Assembly: GCF_003122425.1 (NCBI RefSeq)
Contig: NZ_CP021659.1
Span: 1,984,001-2,048,000 of the forward strand
DNA length: 64,000 nt
Direction of reading: 5' to 3'
Origin: Candidatus Fukatsuia symbiotica
Lineage (GTDB): Bacteria > Pseudomonadota > Gammaproteobacteria > Enterobacterales > Enterobacteriaceae
The notes under the pieces are model-generated. The model was not told the origin of the DNA. It did not search any database and worked only from the letters and a program-made list of their open reading frames with translations. Position numbers and translations under genes: made by a program. Below, piece by piece: positions 20,662 through 30,899 of the stretch; position 1 is the first letter of the stretch, and each line of letters starts with the position of its first letter.

Positions 20662-22055
20662 CAGCCTAATTCCTTCGCGAGACGAGAAAACTCATCACCA
20701 CGTTGTTCAAAATTACGGAATTGATCCAGGCTAGCGCAGGCCGGTGAGAGTAGCACTGTATCGCCGCTCACGATCTGCCCAGCGAGTAGCTGCATAGCTT
20801 GCCGCAGGTTATCAGTACGTTGTGACACTTCTGGTCGTAACTGGGCCAATTGTTGTGCATCGCGACCAAAACAGTAGATACGGATGTGGTCGCCTTGTAA
20901 AAATCGAGTTAAACCAGAAAAATCGGCAGATTTACCATCTCCTCCTAATAACAGATGTAGAGTACCCACTAGCTGTAAACCATCAAGGGCAGCTTCAGTA
21001 CTTCCCACATTTGTGGCTTTGGAATCGTTAATCCAACGTATTCCTCTATTTTCAAACACCAACTGAAAACGGTGAGGCAGCCCCTGATAAGTGGTTAACG
21101 CTTTTAGACTGGATGAACGCGGAATACCGGCGGCATCAGCTAACGCCAATGCTGCTAATGCATTAGTGTAATTATGACGCCCGTTGAGTTTTATTTCTTT
21201 GGTATCTAATACTTTTTTCCTCCCTACCTGTAGCCAGATCGTGCCTTGTTGTTTACTCAAATGGTAATCGCCGACATCGATACCGAAGCTGACCCAACAG
21301 TTATTTTTTTTCTGTTCATCCTTTTCTTGTTGTGACATAGCTCGTCGTGGCATAGCTTGCAGTGAAACAGCGCATTGTGGCATAGCGAAATTCGGCATGG
21401 TACCGGTGTCATCCGCATTCACCACGCAAGTTTGCGCATTTTCATAAATACGTAATTTGGCTCTCTGGTACTGTTGCATCCCTAAAGGATAACGATCGTT
21501 ATGATCTTCTGTAACGTTAAGTACGGTAGCCGCGCACGCGCGCAAGCTGTATGTGGTTTCTAACTGGAAACTGGATAATTCCAGTACTATTAACTGATAT
21601 TCCTGTTTTAGCAGTGTTAACGCGGGGGTCCCTATGTTGCCGCCAACACCGACTTGCCAGCCAGCTGCTTGTGCCATCTCACCCAATAACATAGTAACGG
21701 TACTCTTGCCGTTAGAACCGGTGATAGCAACAATAGGTACTTGATTTTCTCGGCAGAATAATTCGATATCGCCGATAACTTCTACTCCGGCGACTATCGC
21801 CTCGTTGAGTACTGGATCAGACAATGCAATGCCAGGGCTGGCAACAATTAGGTCGGCCTCTAACAACCCTTCCCGATTGAGCGAGCCACAATGACATTCC
21901 ACATCGGCCATTAATTGATGATCCAACTGGGGTGGATTAACACGGGTGTCCATAACCCATGGTGTTATGCCACGAGCCATAAAGAAATCAACACAGGAAA
22001 TACCGGTCAATCCTAACCCGATAATAACCACTTTCTTACCCCGATAATCTACCAT
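20661..22055 (-). CDS. murD: UDP-N-acetylmuramoylalanine-D-glutamate ligase
   Basis: Adds D-glutamate to the peptidoglycan precursor. The P-loop is [15 protein letters not shown], followed by [20 protein letters not shown] and [15 protein letters not shown]. 464 aa against 438 in E. coli. The extra length is a Met/Gln/Lys-rich insert near residues 220-250 ([17 protein letters not shown]), after [11 protein letters not shown], made of short repeated units and probably a surface loop. It lies between mraY and ftsW as usual. Confidence 0.97.
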   Translation of the reverse strand: MVDYRGKKVVIIGLGLTGISCVDFFMARGITPWVMDTRVNPPQLDHQLMADVECHCGSLNREGLLEADLIVASPGIALSDPVLNEAIVAGVEVIGDIELFCRENQVPIVAITGSNGKSTVTMLLGEMAQAAGWQVGVGGNIGTPALTLLKQEYQLIVLELSSFQLETTYSLRACAATVLNVTEDHNDRYPLGMQQYQRAKLRIYENAQTCVVNADDTGTMPNFAMPQCAVSLQAMPRRAMSQQEKDEQKKNNCWVSFGIDVGDYHLSKQQGTIWLQVGRKKVLDTKEIKLNGRHNYTNALAALALADAAGIPRSSSLKALTTYQGLPHRFQLVFENRGIRWINDSKATNVGSTEAALDGLQLVGTLHLLLGGDGKSADFSGLTRFLQGDHIRIYCFGRDAQQLAQLRPEVSQRTDNLRQAMQLLAGQIVSGDTVLLSPACASLDQFRNFEQRGDEFSRLAKELG

Positions 22056-22057
22056 AA

Positions 22058-23140
22058 CTACCGTACCTTAAGTGTTGCCAGCCCGATCAATACCAGCATC
22101 AGTGAAATAATCCAGAAACGCACGATCACCCGAGGTTCTGGCCAACCTTTAAGCTCATAATGATGATGGATCGGTGCCATGCGGAAAATACGTTGCCCAC
22201 GCAATTTAAAAGACCCAACCTGCAAAATGACTGATAAAGTCTCAACCACGAATACACCGCCCATAATGACCAGTAAAAATTCTTGCCGTAGCAATACCGA
22301 GATGGTGCCCAATGCGCCACCCAGCGCCAGTGAACCGACATCGCCCATAAATACCTGAGCGGGATAAGTATTAAACCACAGGAAGCCTAAGCCTGCGCCG
22401 ACAATGGCGGTGCAAACAATCACTAGTTCGCCGGCATGACGCAAATAAGGAATGTGTAAATAATGGGCGAAATTTACGTTACCTGTCGCCCAGGCGACCA
22501 GGGCGAAACCAGCAGCAACGAATACCGTTGGCATAATCGCTAGGCCATCAAGCCCATCCGTGAGGTTAACTGCGTTACTGGTGCCGACGATAACAAAATA
22601 AGCCAGCAGAATGTACAGTAAGCCCAACTGTGGCATAACATCCTTAAAGAATGGCACGACCAGTTGAGTCGCCGCTGTGTCTTTACCGATACTATACATG
22701 GCAAAGGCAGCGATTAGCGCAATGACTGATTGCCAAAAATACTTCCAGCGGGCAATCAAACCGTTAGGTTTTTTACTTACTACTTTACGGTAGTCGTCAA
22801 TAAATCCGATAACACCGTAGGAGAATAAAATAAACAACACACACCAGACATAAGGATTTGTAGGATACGTCCACATCAACACCGAAATAATGATCGATAG
22901 CAGGATCATCAATCCTCCCATCGTGGGAGTACCGCGTTTATTAAAATGCGATTCTGGCCCGTCGCTGCGAACGACCTGACCAATTTGTAGTTTCTGTAAC
23001 CAAGCAATCAGGTGTCGCCCCATCCATAAAGAGAGACATAAAGCGGTGAGTAAACTGACGATGGCACGAAACGTCAAATAGGAAAAGACATTAAAACCAG
23101 AATAAAATTTCACTAAATATTCAGCTAGCCAAACTAACAT
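22058..23140 (-). CDS. mraY: Phospho-MurNAc-pentapeptide translocase
   Basis: The integral membrane enzyme forming lipid I from UDP-MurNAc-pentapeptide and undecaprenyl phosphate. 360 aa, identical in length to E. coli. Visible are [22 protein letters not shown] with the catalytic aspartate pair, [14 protein letters not shown] and [13 protein letters not shown], plus the [14 protein letters not shown] loop. It overlaps the murF end by 7 nt. Confidence 0.98.
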   Translation of the reverse strand: MLVWLAEYLVKFYSGFNVFSYLTFRAIVSLLTALCLSLWMGRHLIAWLQKLQIGQVVRSDGPESHFNKRGTPTMGGLMILLSIIISVLMWTYPTNPYVWCVLFILFSYGVIGFIDDYRKVVSKKPNGLIARWKYFWQSVIALIAAFAMYSIGKDTAATQLVVPFFKDVMPQLGLLYILLAYFVIVGTSNAVNLTDGLDGLAIMPTVFVAAGFALVAWATGNVNFAHYLHIPYLRHAGELVIVCTAIVGAGLGFLWFNTYPAQVFMGDVGSLALGGALGTISVLLRQEFLLVIMGGVFVVETLSVILQVGSFKLRGQRIFRMAPIHHHYELKGWPEPRVIVRFWIISLMLVLIGLATLKVR

Positions 23141-24548
23141 AATGTTTTCTCCTGAAGCGTGTGCACAATCTTTTCCATTGCAGCGCTGCGTGAACCTTTA
23201 ATTAATACGGTGATCATCGGGTGTTCAAGCAACAATGTGACTAAACGCGTCGTTAACTCGTGTTGATCCTGAAAATGTTCGCCGTTACCGCTGGCACTGC
23301 TAAGCTGCTGACTGAGTTTCCCGACACTCAACACCTTATCCACCCCCACTTGTCGAATCGCTTCACCAACCTGGCGGTGGTAGTCTGCTGCTTTTTCTCC
23401 CAATTCCCCATATCACCGACCACCATAACGCGATAACCCGGCATATCGGCAAGTACCTGTGCTGCGACGGTCATAGAACTCACATTGGCATTATAACTGT
23501 CATCTAGCAGTAATTTCCCCACTGCCAGTGGGATGGGAAATAATCGTCCAGTCACTGCTTGGGATTGCGCGAGCCCTTGACGTACCGCTGGCAAATCAGC
23601 TCCCACTGACATAGCCAACGCTGCTGCCGCCAGTGCATTAGCAACGTTGTGTCGGCCAGGCAATGATAATGCAATCTCTGTAGTGCCCTGCGGTGAATGC
23701 AGAGTAAAATGCGTTACCTGCGCTTGAATACGGATATCAGTGGCAAAAAAATCAACACCCTCCTTCGCATCCAGTGCAAAACGCCAAACACGCTGTTGAT
23801 GCAATAAACACCGTTGCCAACGCGGCCAGTCGTGACTGTCTGCATTAATAATGGCAGTCCCTTTTGGTGGTAATTCAGTGAAAATTTCCCCTTTAGCCTG
23901 AGCAACAGCGGACAGAGAACCAAATCCTTCCAGATGAGCAGCGGCTAAGTTATTTACCAATACACTTTCAGGGCGGCTTAAAGCGGTGGTGTAGGCAATT
24001 TCACCTAAATGATTGGCACCCAATTCAATAACGGCAAAATCATGTTCTGGCGTTAAACGTAATAACGTCAGTGGTACACCGATATCATTGTTTGCGTTAC
24101 CGGCGGTATACAGCACAGTACTGCCTTTTTTTGCATTGATTCGGCACTGACACAAAATCGCCGCGACCATTTCTTTTACCGATGTTTTACCGGAAGAACC
24201 GGTTATAGCCACAACTCGGGTTGGTAACTCTTGACGAAGCCAAGCAGCAAGCTGCCCTAGCGCTATACGGGTATCTGCCACAATCAGTTGCGGGATCTTG
24301 AATGGCAAAAGGTTATTATCTAGTGGTCTACTGACCAACAAGGCTGTGGCACCCGCAGCAATGGCACTGGCTGCAAAATCATGCCCATCAAAGCGTTTAC
24401 CTTTTAAAGCAACGAACAGACAACCCGTCGTCACTCGATGGCTGTCAATGACAACTTGTGTGATCTCGATTTTGTCGTTAGTCAGTTGTGTGCCAATAAG
24501 TTTAGCATTGAGCGCTTGTGCTAGTTGTCGCAAGGAAAGTGTGATCAT
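23134..24548 (-). CDS. murF: UDP-MurNAc-tripeptide-D-Ala-D-Ala ligase, frameshifted as read
   Basis: Adds D-Ala-D-Ala to complete the pentapeptide. The start at 24548 overlaps the murE stop (ATGA). The first frame keeps the P-loop [26 protein letters not shown] and [13 protein letters not shown], then breaks after VMVVGDMG at a four-C run (23406-23409, plus strand). One more base gives [20 protein letters not shown] and joins the last ~85 residues. The restored product is about 471 aa, against 452 in E. coli. MurF is essential wherever a wall is made, and all partner genes are intact. Confidence 0.88.
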
Positions 24549-26062
24549 ACATTGATCTCCAATAGCCGAGTGGCGGTCAGGCGGTCAGAGTATTCAAACC
24601 GACGGCTACCCACTAATTGGTAATCTTCATGTCCTTTACCGGCGACTAAAACCACATCCTGTTCTTTTGCCTGCATAATGGCTCTGGTTAACGCTTCTGT
24701 CCGATCATGGATCACCAACGCATGATTAGCATCGAGCAATCCACTGCGAACATCCGCTACAATCGCATGTGCTTCTTCGTTGCGCGGATTATCATCCGTC
24801 AACACGATGTGGTCGGCCAGTTGTTCTGCAATACTTCCCATCAGTGGACGTTTACCTTTATCTCTACCTCCACCACAACCAAAGACACACCAGAGTTGTC
24901 CTTGACAATGTAACCGGGCAGCTATTAGCGCTTTTTCTAATGCATCAGGAGTATGTGCATAATCCACTATTACCTTTGGTTTACCTAACGCATTAAATAT
25001 TTCCATCCGTCCACAAACTGGCTGCAATTGTGACCCTGTGGCAATCAGCCGTGCTAACGGATAATCGAGCGCCAATAGTGTCGCCAAGGCAATCAATAGA
25101 TTGCTAACATTAAATTCACCTAGCAGGCGGCTTTGCAAATACCCTGTCCCCCAACTTGAATCAAAATTGATAATGACTCCTTCAGTCCGATAGCTGATAC
25201 TTTGCGCCGCCAACCAACGTTTTCTGCCGCTGACAAGGGTTTTATCCTGCATCGTCACCGCCACTGCATCAGGCAGCTTATCTAGCCAACGATGACCGAC
25301 CTCATCATCAGCATTAATTATTTGCTGTTTGACATTGTGAGTAGAAAAAAGTCGCCATTTTGCCGCCTCATAATTGACCATATCACCATGATAATCGAGA
25401 TGATCGTGGCTTAAATTGGCAAACACAGCGGCGGCAAAAGATAATGCTGCTACCCGATGTTGTATTAAACCGTGGGAAGAAACTTCTATCGCGGCAAAAT
25501 TCGCCCCTTGCATCCGTAAACCGTGCAACATTTTCTGAATAGCAACCGCAGAATCGGTAGTATTTTCTGTTTGCTTTAGCCGTTGCCCTAGTAGGCCACT
25601 GCCCAAGGTGCCCAATACGGCACTGGTTTTTCCCAAAGCATGACTCCACTGTGCTAACAATTGTGTGATTGTCGTTTTGCCGTTAGTTCCGGTGACAGCA
25701 ACCAATTCTAATGCGGTGTCTGGTTGTGGATAGAAAAAACCGGCCAACTGAGATAAATGTCGTGTGAGATCATGAAGATAGATCACAGGTACGCCTTGTA
25801 TTTCAGTTATCAGAGGAGTAACGGCGACTTCTTTGGTCTCTGTGTGTGCTTCTGCCCCTTTTGCCTCAGCAATAACGGCAGCGACACCTCGAGCGATGGC
25901 TTGTGGAATATAACAACGCGCGTCTATTTGCTGACCGACAACGGCAATAAAAACATCCCCAGCAGCAGCATGGCGGCTGTCTAATATCATTTCCCGTAGC
26001 GGGAGCGTGGGGACATCAAGCCCCCAGGGAGCGAGCAAGTCACGTAAATTACGATCTGCCAC
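24545..26062 (-). CDS. murE: UDP-MurNAc-tripeptide synthetase (meso-diaminopimelate-adding)
   Basis: Adds meso-DAP to UDP-MurNAc-dipeptide. I chose the GTG at 26062 because [13 protein letters not shown] is the family N-terminus and GAGG lies just upstream inside ftsI; the longer frame to 26104 only adds ftsI sequence. This gives about 505 aa. The P-loop is [18 protein letters not shown] carries the DNPR signature for diaminopimelate rather than lysine. It overlaps ftsI by 14 nt and murF by 3 nt. Confidence 0.96.
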   Translation of the reverse strand: MADRNLRDLLAPWGLDVPTLPLREMILDSRHAAAGDVFIAVVGQQIDARCYIPQAIARGVAAVIAEAKGAEAHTETKEVAVTPLITEIQGVPVIYLHDLTRHLSQLAGFFYPQPDTALELVAVTGTNGKTTITQLLAQWSHALGKTSAVLGTLGSGLLGQRLKQTENTTDSAVAIQKMLHGLRMQGANFAAIEVSSHGLIQHRVAALSFAAAVFANLSHDHLDYHGDMVNYEAAKWRLFSTHNVKQQIINADDEVGHRWLDKLPDAVAVTMQDKTLVSGRKRWLAAQSISYRTEGVIINFDSSWGTGYLQSRLLGEFNVSNLLIALATLLALDYPLARLIATGSQLQPVCGRMEIFNALGKPKVIVDYAHTPDALEKALIAARLHCQGQLWCVFGCGGGRDKGKRPLMGSIAEQLADHIVLTDDNPRNEEAHAIVADVRSGLLDANHALVIHDRTEALTRAIMQAKEQDVVLVAGKGHEDYQLVGSRRFEYSDRLTATRLLEINV

Positions 26063-27815
26063 CTGAAGCCTCTTTCTTATTAATAACCAGTTTGCTTTGA
26101 TCATTTATCGGTAACGCATCGGGTTCAATGTTCATAGTACGCAGTACTCCGCCCATAATGGCACCGAACACCGGAGCAGAGACCGCACCTCCGTAGTATT
26201 TTCCTGCCTGCGGATCATTAATCACCACAACTAAAGCAAACTGGGGATTGCTCGCTGGGGCCACGCCCACAGCGTAAGCGATATATTTTTTGATATATTT
26301 GCCGTCAGGGCCGACTTTCTTGGCTGTACCTGTTTTAAGCGCAAGACGATAACCTCTGATCGCGGCTTTGACACCACCACCACCAGGTAAAGCCACACTT
26401 TCCATCATATTTATCACCGTGCGTACCAGTGGTTCTGGAAAAACGCGTTGACCTGTTACAGATGAATCGACTTTGATGATCGACAGGGGGCGATAAATTC
26501 CCAGACTACCGATGGTTGCATAAGCACGTACTAACTGTAACGGAGTTACCATCAGCCCGTAGCCAAAAGAAAAAGTAGCTCTGTCCAGGTCAGACCAACG
26601 TTGTCTGCTCGGATATAAACCGCTTCTTTCGCCGACCAATCCCAGGTTGGTGGCTTTACCAATACCAAAGAGAGAATAAGTTTCGACTAATGACGAAGGA
26701 GGCATCGCTAACGCCAGTCTGGAAACACCGACGTTACTCGATTTTTGTAAAATCCCGGTAACTGATAGCTCAGCATAACGCGCAACATCTTTAATCTCGT
26801 GACCACTGATGTAGAATGGCAATGTATTTAATACGCTGTTTTCTTTCACCAAACCACGCTGCAAGGCCGCCAGCACCACCATAGGTTTTACCGTTGAACC
26901 CGGTTCAAAAATATCGGTTATCGCAAGGTTGCGCATTGCATCCTTGGTGGTACCGGTTAATTTATTTGGATTGTAAGAAGGACTGTTAGCCATGGCTAGT
27001 ACTTCACCGGTGTTGACATCGACCAGGACGGCTGTGCCGGATTCCGCTTTGTTGAAGGCTACCGCGTTACTTAATTCTCGATATACCAACGTTTGCAAAC
27101 GTTCATCGACGCTGAGTATCAAATTATGTGCCGCCTGACTGTCAATGGAAGAGACGTCTTCGATGACTCTTCCATAACGGTCTTTACGTACCGTACGTTC
27201 ACCAGGCTGACCAGTGAGCCAACGGTCAAAACTTTTTTCTACTCCTTCAATACCCTGGCTATCAATGTTAGTCACGCCAATAATATGTGCCATTACTTGG
27301 CCAGCAGGATAATAACGGCGTGATTCTTGCTGCAGATAGACACCAGGTAATTTCAATTTATCGATGTAATTGCCAATAGTAGGGGTAACCTGACGCGCTA
27401 GATAGACAAAACGTCCTTTAGGGTTGGTGTTGATACGTTTAGTCAGTTGATCAAGCGGAATGTCTAGGGCATCCGACAACGCTTGCCAGCGTGTGTCCTG
27501 GGTGATCCCGCCATGTTCAAGTAATTCTTTTGGGTCGATCCATACTGCATCGACCGGTACACTGACGGCTAAGGGCCGTCCCAATCTATCACTGATCATG
27601 CCACGGGCAGTGGGTACCGTTTGTACTCGTAGTGAACGCATGTTACCTTCACGTACCAATTGTTCTGGACTGATCACTTGTAGGTAAGCCGTACGTATCA
27701 TTAACCCCATCATCGCCAACAGGATGCAACTGCAGAGCAAAGCAAAACGCCAGCCAATAAAGCTAATTTGCCGTTCCTGACGTTTTAATTTGTTCGTAGG
27801 ACGCACTGTTTTCAT
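26049..27815 (-). CDS. ftsI: Peptidoglycan transpeptidase FtsI (PBP3)
   Basis: The septal cross-linking enzyme, working with FtsW. 588 aa, identical in length to E. coli PBP3. One N-terminal membrane anchor (about residues 24-45). The catalytic serine is S307 in EPGSTVKPM, with the SSN motif in [10 protein letters not shown] and KTGT in [12 protein letters not shown]. The N-terminal dimerisation module includes [15 protein letters not shown]. Its start lies next to a short R1 terminus remnant (27819-27838) separating it from ftsL. Confidence 0.98.
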   Translation of the reverse strand: MKTVRPTNKLKRQERQISFIGWRFALLCSCILLAMMGLMIRTAYLQVISPEQLVREGNMRSLRVQTVPTARGMISDRLGRPLAVSVPVDAVWIDPKELLEHGGITQDTRWQALSDALDIPLDQLTKRINTNPKGRFVYLARQVTPTIGNYIDKLKLPGVYLQQESRRYYPAGQVMAHIIGVTNIDSQGIEGVEKSFDRWLTGQPGERTVRKDRYGRVIEDVSSIDSQAAHNLILSVDERLQTLVYRELSNAVAFNKAESGTAVLVDVNTGEVLAMANSPSYNPNKLTGTTKDAMRNLAITDIFEPGSTVKPMVVLAALQRGLVKENSVLNTLPFYISGHEIKDVARYAELSVTGILQKSSNVGVSRLALAMPPSSLVETYSLFGIGKATNLGLVGERSGLYPSRQRWSDLDRATFSFGYGLMVTPLQLVRAYATIGSLGIYRPLSIIKVDSSVTGQRVFPEPLVRTVINMMESVALPGGGGVKAAIRGYRLALKTGTAKKVGPDGKYIKKYIAYAVGVAPASNPQFALVVVINDPQAGKYYGGAVSAPVFGAIMGGVLRTMNIEPDALPINDQSKLVINKKEASGGRS

Positions 27816-27818
27816 TTT

Positions 27819-27838
27819 CTAGAGCCTATTTGAAACTA
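27819..27838. repeat. R1 terminus remnant between ftsL and ftsI
   Basis: CTAGAGCCTATTTGAAACTA resembles the R1 end AGAGCCTGTTCCAAATCT with several changes. Probably a decayed fragment. Confidence 0.4.
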
Positions 27839-27853
27839 ACATCAAGATTGAGA

Positions 27854-28180
27854 TCAAAAATATTTTTTTATTACAATGTTCTCTTGCAATGGATTAACCT
27901 GTTGCATTTTTAATTTTTCGCTGGCGATACGTTCAACACGGTTGTGAGCACCCAATGCATTTTCTTCCAGAATCAGATTACGCCATTCAATGTCGAGAGC
28001 ATCTCTTTCGAGAATGAGCCGCTCACGTTCTGCTGTTAATGAACGAGTTCGGTAAGTCGTTGTGACCACGAGCATTGCTGATATCAATATCATGACCAAT
28101 AATATCAATGGAATCTTGGCACTATGGATAAAATCCACTGTTATCACTTTGATTAAACTTGGTTGCTCATGGCTTGTCAT
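27854..28180 (-). CDS. ftsL: Cell-division protein FtsL
   Basis: A small bitopic divisome protein forming a coiled coil with FtsB. 108 aa. One membrane segment (about residues 23-41, [20 protein letters not shown]) is followed by a heptad-rich region ([20 protein letters not shown]) and [17 protein letters not shown], a conserved FtsL end. It sits between rsmH and ftsI, as expected. Confidence 0.94.
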   Translation of the reverse strand: MTSHEQPSLIKVITVDFIHSAKIPLILLVMILISAMLVVTTTYRTRSLTAERERLILERDALDIEWRNLILEENALGAHNRVERIASEKLKMQQVNPLQENIVIKKYF

Positions 28181-28215
28181 GCGTTATTCCTTCTCTTCCT
28201 CTTCACACCCCTCGC

Positions 28216-28236
28216 TACGGTTTTGCAAGAAGTCTA
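28216..28236. repeat. R2 terminus overlapping the rsmH stop codon
   Basis: CTACGGTTTTGCAAGAAGTCTA is an R2 end. Its last three bases, read on the minus strand, are the TAG stop of rsmH. Confidence 0.65.
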
Positions 28237-29184
28237 GTACAGTTTTTCTGCAAAACGGAGTACTGAGCTACGCGCCCGTGGGTTTGTTTCCACCTCTTTT
28301 TTTGAAGGCATCATTTTTTTGAGTGATTTCAGATCACGTCCACCCAAGTTGTGTAATTGTGTTTCAGTCAGCGGCAAACCAGGAGGAATTTGTCGCCCAC
28401 GACTGTGTTGGCGAATAAAATTTTTTACAATGCGATCTTCCAGTGAATGGAAGCTAATTACCGATAACCGCCCCTGTGGTGCCAAAATTTCAAGTGTTGC
28501 CTCTAATGCTCTGGTGATTTCTTCTAACTCCTTATTGAGGTAGATGCGAATCGCTTGAAAGCTACGTGTGGCCGGATGTTTATGTTTTTCACGCCGAGGA
28601 ATGGTATTAGCAATTAGGTGAGCCAGTTCGAGAGTGTTGGTCATCGGTTGTTGTTGTTGGTTACGTTCGACAATGGCGCGAGCCAATCGTTTGGCAAAAC
28701 GTTCTTCACCAAAGGTTTTTAGTACCCAGGCAATTTCGTCTATTTCCGCTTTCAGCAGCCATTGTGCTGCAGACACACCACGGGAAGGATCCATACGCAT
28801 ATCCAGTGGACCGTCACGCATAAAAGAAAAACCACGTTGTGGATCATCAAGTTGGGGGGATGACACACCAAGATCGAATAATATGCCATCAATGTGCCCA
28901 ACAAGATCCCGTTGGCGCACATAGTGTGCTAAATCAGAAAAAGAACCTTGGATAATAGTAAAACGAGGATCAACGATGGATTTCGCCGCTGCTATCGCTT
29001 GTGGATCACAATCGATAGCAATCAGACGCCCTTCCCGACCAAGTTGCGAGAGGATCTGACGAGAATGACCTCCACGACCAAAGGTAGCATCGATATAGAT
29101 ACCGTTATCGCGAATATTGAGGGCATTTACTGCTTCATTCAACAATACGCTCGTATGCTCATAATGAGTTACCATTCTATTCAT
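28234..29184 (-). CDS. rsmH: 16S rRNA m4C1402 methyltransferase
   Basis: Methylates N4 of C1402 in 16S rRNA (formerly MraW). 316 aa, close to E. coli 313. Visible are [13 protein letters not shown], the SAM-binding [52 protein letters not shown] and [14 protein letters not shown]. The last residues (FAEKLY) and TAG stop coincide with an R2 repeat end, so the native C-terminus may be slightly altered. Confidence 0.98.
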   Translation of the reverse strand: MNRMVTHYEHTSVLLNEAVNALNIRDNGIYIDATFGRGGHSRQILSQLGREGRLIAIDCDPQAIAAAKSIVDPRFTIIQGSFSDLAHYVRQRDLVGHIDGILFDLGVSSPQLDDPQRGFSFMRDGPLDMRMDPSRGVSAAQWLLKAEIDEIAWVLKTFGEERFAKRLARAIVERNQQQQPMTNTLELAHLIANTIPRREKHKHPATRSFQAIRIYLNKELEEITRALEATLEILAPQGRLSVISFHSLEDRIVKNFIRQHSRGRQIPPGLPLTETQLHNLGGRDLKSLKKMMPSKKEVETNPRARSSVLRFAEKLY

Positions 29185-29225
29185 TTATCATGATCTTGCT
29201 TTATCCTGCCGTTTATTTACCCTAA

Positions 29226-29678
29226 CTACAAAGAAAAATTCTGTAATCGTTCAGACAGTGGTTGGAGCTGTTCTGCGTCAACATCTTCCTTTATTTGCTG
29301 GTACCAAATCTGTACATCCCAGAGTTCAAACTTGTTAAATTGTCCGACTAACATGACTTCTTTACTTAGCCTTGCGTGTTGACGCAAAGTGTTGGGGATT
29401 AACAATCGGCCTGAACCATCCATCTGACATTCGCTGGCGTGTCCCAATAACAAACGCTGAACACGGCGTTCTAATGGGTTCATGCTGGATAAGTAAGAGA
29501 GTTTTTCCTCAATCACTTCCCACTCAGACAATGGATAAAGTAGTAAACAGGGCTGATGCAAGTCGATAGTACAGACCATCTGGCCTTGTGTTCCCTCATT
29601 GAGCAAATCCCGATACCGGGTAGGCACGGCGAGCCGACCTTTGTTGTCGAGGTTTATCATCGTTGCACCACGGAACAT
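29226..29678 (-). CDS. mraZ: Transcriptional regulator MraZ
   Basis: A ring-forming DNA-binding protein with two AbrB-like (SpoVT) halves that represses its own dcw promoter. 150 aa (E. coli 152). It opens [20 protein letters not shown], and the second half repeats the pattern in [17 protein letters not shown]. First gene of the dcw cluster. Three direct binding boxes lie directly upstream. Confidence 0.98.
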   Translation of the reverse strand: MFRGATMINLDNKGRLAVPTRYRDLLNEGTQGQMVCTIDLHQPCLLLYPLSEWEVIEEKLSYLSSMNPLERRVQRLLLGHASECQMDGSGRLLIPNTLRQHARLSKEVMLVGQFNKFELWDVQIWYQQIKEDVDAEQLQPLSERLQNFSL

Positions 29679-29694
29679 AGCTGAGTTACCTTTT

Positions 29695-29720
29695 CACCAC
29701 TTTAACCCACAAATACCCAC
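29695..29720 (-). promoter_or_regulatory. MraZ operator, three direct boxes
   Basis: On the minus strand GTGGGTATTT, GTGGGTTAAA, GTGGTGAAAA follow with 10-bp periodicity. MraZ recognises TGGGN repeats with 5-nt spacers. The third box has one change (GTGGT). They lie between the promoter and the mraZ start, suited to autorepression. Confidence 0.85.
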
Positions 29721-29726
29721 TTAAAG

Positions 29727-29756
29727 AGTTTACGGAGGGTTTTGAAACCTTGTCAA
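29727..29756 (-). promoter_or_regulatory. mra (dcw) promoter
   Basis: On the minus strand TTGACA (-35, plus-strand 29751-29756), an 18-bp spacer and TAAACT (-10, 29727-29732). It lies just upstream of the MraZ boxes, as in E. coli Pmra. Confidence 0.7.
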
Positions 29757-30117
29757 GGTAGAGCCAATACGGTTATCTATCTATTTTGCGATATGGCTCG
29801 TAGAAGCAGTGTTTTTTGTCAGCAAAGAAAGAATTAACATCATGATAAAATGAATATTTTTTTTGACATCAGCTTTTTATATAATAACTAATAAATTAGC
29901 AATTAATTATCTTATTATTGCTTACTAAAAGTAATATTTTATTTGAATGTAAATTTCTGTTACAGCTATTGGCTGTTATATTTTTCCTCTATTTGTGCCG
30001 TTGACAAGGATTACCCTAAAACGAAATAGGGTTAAGTGACAACATGTCTAGGCAAATATTCGAGAGTTAAGTAACATAACGAATCTATTTCATCTTCAAA
30101 AACGTGGCGCAAAAATA
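29757..30117. other. AT-rich intergenic region between mraZ and ftsN
   Basis: No supported gene. The stretch 29820-29990 is very AT-rich. mraZ and ftsN are not neighbours in E. coli, so this is a rearrangement junction. No recognisable repeat copy is visible. Confidence 0.5.
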
Positions 30118-30758
30118 GTGGCACAAAAAGATTATGTAAGCCGAGAACGCTTGGCAACATCCCGGAGTAAAACTGGCCGCCCAAAGAGAGTCAACAGTGG
30201 CAGCATGGCTAAAATCGTGCTGGTTCTGGCTGTCGTACTATCGGTGGGGTTTGCTGCGGGATTTTATTTCATCAGCCATAACAAAGTAGATAAACCGCCG
30301 TTATTGCCAAATCGTAATCCTCACACTGTGACTGGATTACCTCCATTACCAGAAGAGCGTTGGCGCTATATTAAAGAATTAGAAAATCGCCAGATTGGGG
30401 TCGCAAAACCGACAGAACCTTCTTCAGGTAGTGAGGCTCGCTTGCTATCACCACTAACTCATGATCCCTCTCGTCAAATAATGGAGCCACCGTCGGTGAC
30501 GACACCAAAACCCAAACTGGAAAAAGAAAAAGTACAGAGTTGGCTACTACAATGTGGTTCTTTCCGCACAGTGGATCAGGCTGAATCGATCCGGGCTAAA
30601 CTGGCTTTTGATGGCATTGAAAGCCAAGTTACCTCCAGTGACGGCTGGAATCGTGTTCTACTTGGCCCTTATAGCAGCCGTGCTAGCATAGATACGATGT
30701 TGCGACGTCTCAAAGATACTGAGGTGTCAGGTTGTATTGCCCTCTCTGTGGGGGTTGA
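30118..30758 (+). CDS. ftsN: Cell-division protein FtsN, stop codon displaced by a one-base loss
   Basis: The divisome trigger protein. GTG start at 30118 (MAQKDYVSRERL). One membrane segment near residues 32-52, the short periplasmic activating region PPLPEERWRYIKELENRQ, and a C-terminal SPOR domain (WLLQCGSFRTVDQAESIRAKL to GWNRVLLGPYSS). The Gln-rich linker of E. coli FtsN is almost absent, so the protein is about 213 aa against 319. As read, the frame runs on to 30825 with an unrelated tail. Adding one G to the run at 30750-30754 gives CIALSVGG and a TGA at 30756, the usual family ending. Confidence 0.9.
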
Positions 30759-30782
30759 AAAATATCATTTCTCCCCCATCTA
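30754..30782 (+). promoter_or_regulatory. Heat-shock (sigma-32) promoter of hslVU
   Basis: GTTGAAA (30754-30760), 13-bp spacer, CCCCATCTA (30774-30782). This fits the sigma-32 pattern CTTGAAA / CCCCATNT. The -35 overlaps the proposed ftsN stop, which supports that stop. Confidence 0.8.
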
Positions 30783-30811
30783 CAGCTTAAAAATGATTTT
30801 CAAATATACCC

Positions 30812-30867
30812 CGTGTTATCGTTGAGAAAGCATCATGTTGGAAACACCGCTTTTTTGGCATAACACG
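30812..30867 (+). promoter_or_regulatory. 5'-UTR stem-loop of hslVU mRNA
   Basis: CGTGTTAT (30812-30819) pairs with ATAACACG (30860-30867). Inner pairing AGAAAGC / GCTTTTT and TGTT / AACA extends it into one long imperfect hairpin. E. coli hslVU mRNA has a comparable stabilising hairpin in its 5'-UTR. Confidence 0.65.
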
Positions 30868-30899
30868 AGGCTCATTTAGTCTGCAACAAGGGGTTGTTC

